Assembly: GCA_028751875.1 (NCBI GenBank)
Contig: CM054159.1
Location: 15,050,043 to 15,114,042 of the forward strand
Source of the DNA: Rapana venosa
Taxonomy: Eukaryota > Mollusca > Gastropoda > Neogastropoda > Muricidae
Length of the DNA stretch: 64,000 nucleotides
Reading direction: 5' to 3'
The translations under genes were made by a program, and so were the position numbers. This document shows, piece after piece, positions 45,741 to 55,980 of the stretch; within the stretch, counting starts at the first letter, position 1, and the number at the start of each line of letters is the position of its first letter. The notes beneath the pieces were generated by a model, which was given only the letters and a program-made list of their open reading frames with translations, did no database searches and had not been told where the DNA came from.

Positions 45741-45814
45741 CCTCCCTCCCTCCTCTCCCTCCCTCTCCCCCCCCCCCCCCCCTCCTCTCTCTCTCTCTCT
45801 TCTCTTCTCTCTCT

Positions 45815-45888
<74 letters not shown>

Positions 45889-45965
45889 GCCTCTCTCCCT
45901 CATTAAAATAATCGATTTAGAGTTCGAGTTTTCTTTCTTTCTTCTCCTCCTCTCTCTCTCATTTT
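45283..45965. repeat. Left copy of a sequence repeated across the gap
   Basis: Matches 46508-47010 over GAAGTCAGTGGGTCTGTC, CATTGGGAAAAGCCTACCTC, TAGCCGGCTCGCAGCT, ACACAGGGCCGTCAAACC, a short tandem repeat of about 21 bp (TGAAATGTTCTACAAATC-like), GTGCGCAAGA and a CT tract ending in CTCATTAAAATA. The left copy has more of the 21-bp units and a longer CT tract. It runs to within about 40 bp of the gap. Confidence 0.85.
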
Positions 45966-46000
45966 TTTCTTCATCTATCTTCTCTCTTCTCACTCTCACC

Positions 46001-46500
46001 NNNNNNNNNNNNNNNNNNNNNNNNNNNNNNNNNNNNNNNNNNNNNNNNNNNNNNNNNNNNNNNNNNNNNNNNNNNNNNNNNNNNNNNNNNNNNNNNNNNN
46101 NNNNNNNNNNNNNNNNNNNNNNNNNNNNNNNNNNNNNNNNNNNNNNNNNNNNNNNNNNNNNNNNNNNNNNNNNNNNNNNNNNNNNNNNNNNNNNNNNNNN
46201 NNNNNNNNNNNNNNNNNNNNNNNNNNNNNNNNNNNNNNNNNNNNNNNNNNNNNNNNNNNNNNNNNNNNNNNNNNNNNNNNNNNNNNNNNNNNNNNNNNNN
46301 NNNNNNNNNNNNNNNNNNNNNNNNNNNNNNNNNNNNNNNNNNNNNNNNNNNNNNNNNNNNNNNNNNNNNNNNNNNNNNNNNNNNNNNNNNNNNNNNNNNN
46401 NNNNNNNNNNNNNNNNNNNNNNNNNNNNNNNNNNNNNNNNNNNNNNNNNNNNNNNNNNNNNNNNNNNNNNNNNNNNNNNNNNNNNNNNNNNNNNNNNNNN
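46001..46500. other. Assembly gap, exactly 500 N
   Basis: A second 500-N placeholder. Because the same sequence ends the left contig and begins the right contig, the true distance may be zero or negative. Confidence 0.99.
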
Positions 46501-46507
46501 TTTTTTT

Positions 46508-47010
46508 AAAAACCAGAAAAAATTTCAAAGAAAAACGAAGTCAGTGGGTCTGTCATTGTGTCACTGCTGGTCAGAGCATTGGGAAAAGCCTACCTCCCCC
46601 TTCAGCCAAAAAAGAGAGGCTGGAGTTAGGGTTGGGTAGCCGGCTCGCAGCTTATAGAAAATGGAAAGGGCAGAATCACTTGTACACAGGGCCGTCAAAC
46701 CTTGATGAAATGTCATACAAATCTGATGAATATGCTCTACAAATTTGAAATTTGATACAAATATGAAATGTTCTACAAATCTGTAATGTTCTACAAATCT
46801 GCCACAAGAAAAATGACAAAATAAAACACAAACTTGACCAAGGTCTTTGTTCAGAGTTCTGTTCATTAATGACTGTTTAGTGTAGAGTATGTGCGCAAGA
46901 ACTCGGCTACACATATCTATTTGTCTCTCTCTCTTTCTCTTCCCCCCCCCCTCTCTCCTCTCTCGCTCATTAAAATATTCCAGTTCGAGTTCTTTTTTCT
47001 TTCTTTCTCC
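46508..47010. repeat. Right copy of the sequence repeated across the gap
   Basis: Begins within about 30 bp of the gap and follows the left copy in order with about 95 per cent identity in the cleaner parts by eye, differing by scattered substitutions, fewer 21-bp units and shorter microsatellites. Confidence 0.85.
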
Positions 47011-47039
47011 CTCTCTCTCTGTCTTCCTCCCCCCCTCCC

Positions 47040-47197
47040 CCCCCCCTCCTCTCTCTCTCCTCTCTCTCTCTCTCCCACGTTGTATTTCTCTTTATCTATC
47101 TTCTTTTCCTTTTAGCCAAACCTCATTCAAAAATATGTCACAGACTTTATCGAAGCTGAATGTCAAATCTCTCTCTCTCTCTCTCTCTCCCCTCTCT

Positions 47198-47252
<55 letters not shown>

Positions 47253-47388
47253 CTCTCCTCGTCACGTTGTATTTCTCTTTATATATTCTTCTCCTTATAG
47301 GCAAACCTCATTTTACAAATGTCACAGACTTTATCGAGGCTGAATGTCAAATCTCCTCTCTCTCTCTCTCTCTCTCTCTCACCTCTCT

Positions 47389-47424
<36 letters not shown>

Positions 47425-47430
47425 CTCTCT
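47040..47430. repeat. About 185-bp tandem duplication with (CT)n
   Basis: Copies at about 47077-47260 and 47262-47430. Each has CACGTTGTATTTCTCTTTAT, a pyrimidine tract ending in AG, CAAACCTCATT, GTCACAGACTTTATCGA and GCTGAATGTCAAATCTC, then CT repeats. In one frame both copies read VTDFIEAECQIS, with a synonymous difference at GAA/GAG. Confidence 0.8.
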
Positions 47431-47481
47431 CTGTGTCTATCTATCTATCTAGCTATCTATATATCATGCTATCTATATATC

Positions 47482-47516
<35 letters not shown>

Positions 47517-47525
47517 CATCTCCCT
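47431..47525. repeat. (CTAT)n microsatellite
   Basis: ATCTATCTATCT tetramers, following CT and TGTCTC repeats. Confidence 0.9.
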
Positions 47526-47529
47526 CTAT

Positions 47530-47768
47530 CCTTCGGATGAGACTATAAACCGAGGCCCCGTGTGCGAACGCATGCAGAACATCTTGCGCACACATTAAAT
47601 CCTGTTCCGCTTTTCGAAAGAGTAGGCCATTGTGTGCCGGTGGGAACAGATGACAAAATTTAAAAAACCGCATATACACGCATTAAAAAAAAGTCATCTG
47701 AGCGCTTTGATTTGTTGCTTTACAAGATTCAGCGCTATATAAATTCCATACATCATCATCATCATCTA
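47530..47768 (+). mobile_element. SINE 3' half with LINE-type tail
   Basis: Starts GGATGAGACTATAAACCGAG, continues CCCCGTGTGCGAACGCATGC, CATCTTGCGCACAC, CGAAAGAGTAGGCCATTG, ACAGATGAC, and ends GAGCGCTTTGATTTG...CAGCGCTATATAAATTCCATA plus ATC repeats. The first two thirds match the SINE at 38.9-39.2 kb; the last 50 bp instead match the L2-like LINE end at 13.74 kb. The head is missing, replaced by the CTAT microsatellite. Confidence 0.78.
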
Positions 47769-48250
47769 TCTCGCTCTCTCTCTATCTATCTATGTCCACC
47801 CCCCCCCCCTTCTCTTTATCTAACTCCCCCCTTTTCTCTCCCTGTCTATCTCTCCCTCTCTCTCCTCCCCTCTCCCTCCCCCCCCCCCTCTCTCTCTCTC
47901 CCTTTCATTCTTTTTTCTCTCTATCTCATTTGTCCATTTGCTTTTTTTTCTCTTATCACTTCCTCTCATTTCACCAACTTTCATTCTACAAAAAGCACAA
48001 AGTGAGGAAGCTAATTTCCAAAATTTAACTTCCCATCTTTCCCCTTTCCAACACATTATGATTCTAGTGACAATGGAAAGAAAAAAAAGGAAAAGGCGGC
48101 AAAGTGGGGGGGAGGATAGTGAAAAAGGGGTAAGGGAAGAGAGAAGAGAGAAGAGAGAGAAAAGAGGAGAGAGAAGAGAGAGGAGAGAGAGAGAGAGAGA
48201 GAGAGAGCAGAGAGAGAGAGAGCGAGAGAGAGAGAGAGACGAGAGAGACG
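47769..48250. repeat. (CT)n and (GA)n flanking 200 bp of unassigned sequence
   Basis: Pyrimidine tract to about 47930 with a C run, unassigned sequence to 48120, then a GA tract to 48250. The two tracts are inverted relative to each other. Confidence 0.8.
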
Positions 48251-50200
48251 CTTTGACGCTTTGAAAATTTTATTGTCTTGCCCAAAGGGCCTATTGAAAA
48301 GGGGGGGTTATAAACACTTTCTTTTGTAAATACAAATAAATACAAACAAATCACAGATGCATTAAAACGTAATTAAAAAAAAAACCCCCAAAATGACTCT
48401 CTATGAAGGGATACATTTTAAGCTCTACGAAACCATTTCAAACAAACCAACAAATAAAAAAGGGAACAAAGAACCAAAAAAAAACAAAAATAATAAAAGA
48501 ACATTCTAAATGCTATATAACCCATCCATTAAATTGTATTAAATTTTTCAAAAAAAATTTTTTGCTGGAGACTACACGTAATTATAACTTTTTCCCTTTT
48601 AGGTTTCACAAATTCTAAAGTTTCATCTAAAATTTACTTTATTTGTCAAAAAGTTAAGCAAAATTGGAATTAGCTTAATTGTTTTAATTTCCGGCTTCGG
48701 CAAAAATTTAGAAACCGATTTGACACAATATCACATCGAAAAAGATAAAAAAAAATATCTTGCTTAGGAAAGTTTCTAATTAAACATCACAGTTTTCACA
48801 TGGAAACAATGATTGACAGTAAACAAAATGCACTTCATCACAAGAAAACCACACATAGGAGGAACGTGGGACGTCCGGCAAAACCATCTTTTGTTTGCAT
48901 TGGAAGCCGAGTGTCTTATCAAATCTTGCTAATGATCGGTGCCTTTTCAGTCACATCGAAATACTTTCAGCTTGAAAAGCACATTTAAAAACAAAAAACA
49001 ACAGCATATTTACTTTCTTTCATGTCCAGCCCCAATTTTGTTTTAAAGGAACAAAGAATTTTCTTTCAATTCAGAAATAACCCATGCTCGCTACCTACAC
49101 CTAAAACAACCACAGTTTCCAAAAACCTTTTTCTGAAAAAATTTTTAAACTGTATCCCCAAATTTCTTTTTTCCCCAGCTCCATTTGAAAATAACATCAT
49201 TCAAAAGACGCTTACAAAACTGACCCCGGAAGTTCAGTAGATTTACCGACTTAAAACCTTAACAGAGGGCGAGGGTTTAAAAGGGTATCTTCCCCCTTTT
49301 TTTCCATAATAAATATTTGCGAAAGCATTGGGACATTTTAAAAAACTTTATAGCTAGTTTGTATTTTTTTTTTTTTTTTGATTAAAAAAGTCCCCATATT
49401 TCAATGCATAGTAAGTAAATGTTTTATTTTAACATCAAAATAAAAAGAACAATCTCTGAATGCACTTTTGAACGTTTTTTAAGTTTTTGATGCACCTTTT
49501 TTCCCCCTTTCCTGTAACATTCACCCCATGCAAACAGCAAAATTGCTTCGTTAAACACCCTAGGGATTTTTTAAAAATTCACGCTTTTACTTCAGCATTT
49601 CCAAAAACCATTTTTCACGCCTGATAAATTTCCCCCCATCTAAAAAAATCAGAGGGCGTTTTTTCCATTGACTGATAAAATTTTGGCGCTGCCTCTTCTT
49701 TAATAATCTATTGGTTTTTTTTAAACCTTTACCGGTCAACAAGAGAATCAAAACTCCAATATAAAATCCTCCAGCTCCGAAAAACTGAAACCATTTTTTT
49801 TTTTTTTGTTAATTCAAAGGCTAATTGGTTTTTAAAAAAAAAAAAAAAATTTTGGCTTAATAAAAATCCCTCTTCCCCGGTTTGGACATTCAAATATCCG
49901 AATAATCGTATCCTGCGCGTACCATGCCAATACGATTTTTGTACTCCTTATGCCCTAAAAAAATTTTCCGTTTATTCCCTTTTTAAAGCAAACAGTCTAA
50001 GAATACATTAACAAATCGAACGCCTTACGAAAAAAAACAAATGCAACAAAAGTTTTTTATTGTTTTCAAAATTTTTTAACAAAAAGTATAGGTGAATATT
50101 ATCTATGCAAATTTTCTCGAAAACCGCTTTTTCTTCAAGCAGTTTTCATTCTTTCAGCCCATTTTAGTTAACCTTTTAATTCAAAAATAAGTATTATATT
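48251..50200. other. No gene seen; A/T-rich
   Basis: About 2 kb of A/T-rich sequence with A and T runs. The opening, ACGCTTTGAAAATTTTATTG and CCCAAAGGGCC, may be another short dispersed repeat. I looked on the minus strand for continuation of the LINE to the right and found none. Confidence 0.5.
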
Positions 50201-50204
50201 TGCT

Positions 50205-51578
50205 GACGAGCTAGTGAGGCTGTCACTGTTCATGTTATTGGTCCCGAAAACCGCCAGGGCGTAGGGGCGCTGCATGGTGGACGAACTGGTGGACCAGCTG
50301 GCTCAATTAAGCGCGGGTCTGGGGCGAGTTGCCTGGCACTGAATCCTCCTGTCAATCAGGATGTCGGGGCCCCACTTTTTCTGTTTGTCCCTCTTCTCTT
50401 CCCCTGGATGTTCCTTGCAGATGGCTTTGAAAATCCTGAGCGTTTACATGCCAACCATCTGAGTTTCTCTTTTTCCCCGTCGGTCATAGTTTCATATCCC
50501 CACTTGTTGAGTGTCTTCTGCGGACTTCATTTTGGTGACTTCCTTGTATGACCTCTAGGCATCTCATTTCTACTGCTTGGTTTCCTCCTTTGTAGGTCTG
50601 CTTTCAGTGTCCATGCCTCACATGCGTAAACATAATTGAGGTGACTAGCGGTTTAGTAACTTTACCTTGGTTCCGAGAGGGATGTTTCTGTCTCTCCATA
50701 TGGTCTTCAGTCTTGCCATTGCTGCTGCTTTTTGTGCCGGCTCTTGCTAGGATTCGGTCTTCGATCCCTCCTCACTTATGATGGCTCCAAGGTACTTGAA
50801 ATGGTCAACTGTCTCCAGTTCTTTTCTCCGCTGAGAGGATCTTGGTGGTGATTGGCGGGGCACTGTTTGCATGAGCTTGGTTTTCTCGGCGCTGATTTCC
50901 ATGCCGTAACGTGAGGATATTTCGTCCAGTTGCTTCACTAGGTTGGCCAGTTCCTCTTCATTTCCTGCCAGACCGTCAATGTCTCGGCAAACCTGATGTT
51001 GGTGATTGTTCGCCCTCCAATGCTGACTGTGCATGTGTGGTTTTCCCAAGGCGTCAGTATGATGCGTTCGAGGAAATGTTAAACAGTGTCGGCGACAGCA
51101 GACATCCCTGTCGGACCCCAACTGAGGTACGGAACCATTCCCCTACCGGGCCCTGTACGATACTGCACTGGTGGCCTTTGAGTAGAGTTCTTTGATGGGG
51201 GTGGATCAGCTTCTGGCCCATGTTGAATTTGTTCATGTGGCCCACAGAGCGTCATGCCATACTCTATCGAAGGCTTCTTAAATTCAATGAAGACGTGGAA
51301 GATGTCTTGTTGATGCTGACTGTATTTCCACACAGAAACCCTCAGGTTGAATATCTGTTCTGTGATGCTTCTATTTGGGCGGAAACCGGCCTGCTCTTCG
51401 GCGATGATCTCTTCTGCCTGTGGTTTCAGCCTGTTCAGGATCACTTTCAGCATGACTTTACTGGCATGACTTATGAGGCTGATTGTCCTGTAGTTTTGGC
51501 ACTGCTGGAGATTTCCTTTCTTGGGGAGAGTGATGATGAGTGATTGGGTCCATGGTGTAGGCCACTCTCCGGTCTCCA
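50205..51578 (-). mobile_element. Non-LTR retrotransposon RT relic (element B)
   Basis: On the minus strand RT motifs run in order: TGEWPTPWTQSLIITLPKK (from 51573), QNYRTISLISHASKVMLKV (RT 1), EEQAGFRPNRS (RT 2), FIEFKKPSIE (motif A, where the usual FxDFxKAFD has lost its aspartates), GVRQGCLLSPTLFNI (motif B, frame shifted), then DIDGLAGNEEEL and QLDEISSRYGMEISAEKTKL (motif C and beyond), and ETVDHFKYLGAIISEEGS. The catalytic F-A-D-D box at 50978-50993 is split by a one-base deletion. The C-terminal 500 bp decays toward about 50205. This is a common animal family; motif memory does not settle the clade. The C-terminal relic at 3.3-3.6 kb may belong to it. 5' truncated at 51578, where it abuts element A. 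Not functional. Confidence 0.85.
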
Positions 51579-53215
51579 CGATAATTGTCTGTTTTAGTGC
51601 TGTCGCCTTTTTTGTAGATAGGAATAATTATAGACTTGGCCCACTCCAAAGGGAAATCACATCTTTCAAAAACATCGTTGAAGAGTTGAGTTAGGAAGGA
51701 AATAACAATTGAGTTGGCATTCTTTAGCATTTCGCCTATTATTTTGTCTGGACCAGCACTTTTTCTTGTTTTTAGATGTTGGATACCGGCAATATCTTCA
51801 TTTTCTTTGATAGGATCATTAACAATGGTTTGGAATCATCATCTTCTTCCGTTACATATATATCCATCTGTGTTACACTATCATCCGAGCTGTTAAAAAC
51901 CTGTAAGAAGTGATCATACCAATCTTGAATAGATATGTTGTTATATACAAGAGCCTTTCGATTCACAGACCTAATTATAGACCAAAATGTTTTGGCGTCG
52001 TTAAGAGAAGTTTTAAGTTTATCTAATATATTCAGTTCAAATTCCTGTTCTTTAGTTTTCCTTAATTTGACATATTCTTTTCGCGCTGTAGTGTATAACT
52101 CCCTTTTCTCTAACTTATCATGATTTGTCTGACATCGCTGAAATCTGTTTAGTAACCTCTTTACTTCTTGCTTCTTTTGTTTGCATTCAGTATCAAACCA
52201 GTCATTACATTTTCTTTTTCCTCCACCAACTTTTCGGACCATGCATGCAGCTGCCCCACATAAGGCATGTACAAAATATTCTACACTTTCATTAATATCA
52301 GTCGGCAATGAGTTAAAAGCTTTCTGTATACCTTCGAGAAATTCAACAGTGTTCAGCTCATTTTTGTATGTCTCAGCATTACTGTCAGACCATATGATTT
52401 TCTCTTCACCTCTTTGCTCTATATCCTGTTCTTCAGTACAATCGTGGGCCCTTCTTTCCATGTTGTTTCAACTGGAAGATGCCACGAATCAACACAGTCT
52501 CCAAAACACAAATCGAAATTTTGATAACATATGACACGGAACAAAAAAAATCGATAACACTGCAACCGTTGGAGATACAAACGAATAGTTTCCTCTTTAC
52601 TCCCTCACAGCCGCCATTCAAAATAACCATATCAAACATAAAACATAAATTAATAAGGATTTCCCAAACTGTTAAGTATAACCATCCTTCGAGAAATGCA
52701 CACAAACTTAAATCATCCTTTCTACAAATTCTAGATCTCTAATATAATTTGTCATTTTTTCATGGTCAGTTTTGCTCGTGACTTCCCCTCGCTTTTAAAG
52801 TATCCCATAATCATAAGACACTGGGGTCCTTTTTGAAGTATTGTACAAGTGCTTCCTCTAATAATAATATACCATTTTAACCATCTTTTCATCATAAACA
52901 GGGCTTCTTTCCGGAGCAACATAGCAAGCTAGCAAAATAACATCTTTATCTAAGTTAAATAAACTCTTATTTATTATTATAGCAATTGTGTTATTACAAT
53001 CTAGCATAATTTCTTTTACATATTTATCTAAAGTCCTACGCACTAACAATAACACTCCTCCAGAATTCCTGCCATGGTGAGAGAGCTTTTTCGCAGGAGC
53101 ACACAACTTGATATAATCCAAAAATATATAGCTGTAATCAAATGCGGAATCAAGAAAAATCTCTGTGAGACATATAAATCAAATCTTTTACCCTAGTGTA
53201 TAGAGGAAACATCTT
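51575..53215 (-). pseudogene. LINE element A, ORF2 N-terminal part (endonuclease, linker, RT start)
   Basis: The minus-strand relic begins near 53215. An AP-endonuclease region at 52858-53121 includes HHGRNSGGVLLLVRR and VILLACYVAPERSPVYDE. A second endonuclease segment at 52433-52705 has DMVILNGGCEG and GCSVIDFFCSV, matching the LNG...SVIDY late part of this domain. A 229-residue linker (51772-52461) contains CNDWFDTECKQKKQEVKRLL and KTFWSIIRSVNR, a form usual in Jockey/CR1-type elements. RT starts at 51575-51730 with FPLEWAKSIIIPIYKKGDS and TDNYRG, then stops at the junction with element B. Catalytic RT motifs are therefore absent. Frameshifts separate the pieces. It follows ORF1 (53285-54673) in the same orientation with about 70 bp between, as expected for one two-ORF element. 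Confidence 0.82.
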
Positions 53216-53284
53216 TCAGTTTATTGTGCAAATTTTCAACATTGTAATTTAAAAACGTTAAACGACTTGGATGGTCAAGGCCTG

Positions 53285-54673
53285 TCCTATGTTTCTTGGA
53301 ACTGCTGTAATGCAGTCTCCGTTGCTGCTGTCACCAGTCTGCCGTTTGCTGCGAGCAGAGGACGGTACAGGGGACTTGCCCGGCGAGTCGGGCGAAGGGA
53401 CCTCCTTCCCGTTTGCGGTCTGGAGGGGGGGCTGTCACGTGTTGCCCTGTTGTGGTATCGGTGAGAGGATGCGGGAACGCGCGTGGCTGTCACTGATTCC
53501 CCCACCATCCTGGATTGCTACCCTGCTGCGCCTCCGGTTACCGAAGCAGGGGGTGGAAAGGGGGGGTGAAGAAGGGGGGCCCCGCGGTGGACGAGAGTCA
53601 GTACTCTGGGAGCTGGGACTTTCCCCCTGAGGCACCTCCCTGCTGACGTGGCGAGGAGATTGCTCACGAGGACTGGGTCTTGAGGGAAGGGCCAGGGCGG
53701 GGGCGGCTGTGGTCCTCCACTCTTCACAACCTGAGGCGAAGGACGGGGTCTGATGCCAAGGCCTGACCAACCTGTGTACGTGGAAAAAAGCTCTTCCCTT
53801 CCCCGCGAGCTCTGCCCACAAATCTGTGCCTGTGCCCTCGTCATCGTTTGCCAGTCGTACCTTTGTTCGTAGTCTTTGTCTCATGTCCTTTTTCTTTCGA
53901 GATTGACATTTTGTCCTCCACCCCCCAAACTTGGCACTATCGTCTGGCTGTCCATTAAATGGCCTTGTTGTCCTAGTGCTCGTGCAATGTCGTTGGGAGT
54001 CCAATTTTCCCTTGTCCTCTACACTAATTAAGTGATCGAAAGATGCTTGTGCACAGGCGTCATTAGATTCATGTCTCTTGGTTGGGGAATCCCGTTGAAA
54101 AGTAATTATATCTTTGGAAAACCCTTAGTCTGTCTGTGTCTGTCTTCAGTTGGGTTATTTTTTCTCAAATTCGAGGATTGTGTCAGAGAGTTGTTGTACC
54201 TCTTCTCTGTCCTCAATCCTTTCTTCAAACAGTTGGTGAATGTCTGATGTCCTGTCTCTCACCGTCTATGTCAGCTGGCTGTGCTCTGTCTCCAGTCTGT
54301 CACACCTCCTGTTGATTTCTGCACATTGTTGCTTAACTTGTCCTAGTTCGTTTTTAATGTCACCTAGGTCACTCCTTATTAGAGTAGTATGATCGTAAAG
54401 CTGTTTCTGTATGTTGTCTATTATCATGTTCATCATGTCACTCATCCCTGTCCTGGTATTTGTCACTGTGTCTGTGTTGGGCCCAGGGTTGGTTTCAATG
54501 TCTCCGCTAAACAAAAGCCTGCGGAGGCAAAAGGCGGCGTGCTGCATGCCGAAAGCCAGGAGAAGCACTGGCGTGTGCATTGCTGGATGACAGGTTAGCC
54601 CACTGTCACTGCCCCACACCTCTGAAACCGCATAAACGGTTGACTCCGTTTGATCTGCATGACCCCCAGACAC
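53285..54673 (-). pseudogene. LINE element A, ORF1 with 2A-like motif and coiled coil
   Basis: The first open segment (54266-54673, 135 residues) has a hydrophobic stretch at residues about 36-55, the 2A-like D-I-E-T-N-P-G-P at 58-65, then a predicted coiled coil at about 80-134 (leucine/isoleucine heptads, many Q/E/K/R). An amber TAG at 54266 interrupts it, but the coil continues in frame for about 30 codons to a TAA in an A run, where a one-base slip would extend it further. Downstream, minus-strand frames at 53435-54004 and 53518-53844 hold IARA (around 53980), MRQRLRTKVRLAND and a basic, proline/serine-rich end; their order resembles the RNA-binding region and C-terminus of L1-type ORF1 proteins (ERAHR-like and RLxxDLTxxQ-like motifs). 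ORF1 proteins coat element RNA and act as chaperones. The first methionine was taken as start; it is the only one far enough upstream of the 2A motif besides internal ones at residues 32 and 43. Confidence 0.75.
54479..54526 (-). other. 2A-like ribosome-skipping motif
   Basis: Codons for D-I-E-T-N-P-G-P occupy 54502 down to 54479, matching the D-[VI]-E-x-N-P-G-P consensus of 2A peptides at every defined position. The preceding residues, LRRLLFSG, supply the helical upstream part. In known 2A sequences the ribosome fails to form the glycine-proline bond, releasing the upstream peptide and continuing translation. Here that would separate an N-terminal 64-residue hydrophobic peptide from the coiled-coil protein. 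Similar motifs are known at the N-terminus of ORFs in several APE-type non-LTR retrotransposon clades. Activity is inferred, not shown. Confidence 0.85.
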
Positions 54674-55536
54674 AAACTTTTGTTATGTTCCAAATCAAGC
54701 AATTCAGCAAAACAATCCACATCACACAACAGACCAATCCAATAACTGCATCAGCTGATGACAGGAGTGGTTCCAGTTTCTGCATCATCATCATCACTGC
54801 CCTGAGTAAAATCCTGAAACAATCTGCTACGATGCCGTGAAACAGGCTGGCACTTACAACAGAATGCTCCAACAGCAGCCCTCCAAGACTCCAGGTCCAC
54901 CTTTTTAAAAAAAAAATTCAGGACTGCCACCTGGAAACCCATAGACACTGTAAATGAATCAAAATACAATGTTTGTATTTCTCGTATTAATTGAATGATA
55001 ACAATAGAAAGAACAAGGATAGTTTGTACAACAGTAACGTTTGTTGTAAATCACTGAAAAACGTCATAACAGCTCTTTAAATGACGTAGAAACTAATCTG
55101 TCGTCATAACTATGTTAGATTTCATAAAATTTCAATAGATTGCTAAAATATGCCTTGAACAGGACACCTACACACAACCTAGCATTCAAAAAAAAAATAA
55201 CAAGAGTGTAAAACAGCTGGAAGAATATACCACATTAATTAATATCGGCGAAAATCTAATGTTGACGGATAAAAACTTTTCCGAGGTAAGGCTCCGGTAG
55301 CCAAGACCACCAGAGAAGAACAGTTAGTTGGCAGCAGACACAATGTAAATAGTAAATGTAGGAAACTTCAATACTTTATCCAACAAGAAAGAACCACAAA
55401 ATCGAAGTTGGAGTCAAAATACTTTCATGGTAACAAAACTGAGCTGATAAGAAACTTTGAACAATTATTAAACTCTTTTTTTTATACAGAGCTCCTAAAG
55501 CTGTTGCATCACTTATCAAAGGCCCGTCACTCCGTC
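54674..55536. other. No gene seen; may include the 5' UTR of element A
   Basis: Upstream of ORF1 on the minus strand there is no recognisable promoter. GATGATGATGATGCAG-like trinucleotides occur near 54783-54800 (minus strand). From 54960 the sequence is A/T-rich and unassigned. Confidence 0.5.
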
Positions 55537-55575
55537 GAGAGAGAGAGAGGGAGGGAGGGAAGAGAGAAGAGAGAC

Positions 55576-55626
<51 letters not shown>

Positions 55627-55655
55627 GAGAGAGAGAGAGAGATGAGAGAGGAGAT

Positions 55656-55686
<31 letters not shown>

Positions 55687-55907
55687 CAAGAAAGAACGAG
55701 AAAAGAGAAGAATGCGAAAGAAGAAAAAAGAAGAAGAAGAATGCAGGGAATGCGAAGAATGCGAAGAAGAAGAATGCGAAGAATGCGAAGAAAAAGAATG
55801 CGAAGAAGAAAAACAACAACAAAAGCAACATCAACATCAACAACAACAAACAACAACAGGTGGAACAAGAAGATGAAAAGGACAGCAACAACAGCACCAC
55901 CACCACC

Positions 55908-55938
<31 letters not shown>

Positions 55939-55980
55939 CCAACAACACAGTAACAAGAAGATCAAGAAGAAGTGCATGGG
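55537..55980. repeat. (GA)n, then GAA/GAATGC, CAA and CCA repeats
   Basis: GA tract to 55680; GAAGAATGCGAA repeats of about 9-12 bp at 55720-55810; CAACAA to 55860; CACCAC and CAACAA at 55890-55950. Glu/Arg/Cys-rich frames are by-products. Confidence 0.88.

Noticed and set aside
45677..46639. Open frame of 320 codons across the second gap, and a minus-strand frame at 45971-46528
   Set aside because: They consist of CT-repeat serine/leucine sequence plus 500 N.
49000..50200. Continuation of LINE element A beyond element B
   Set aside because: No RT motif B, C or C-terminal motif could be read on the minus strand.
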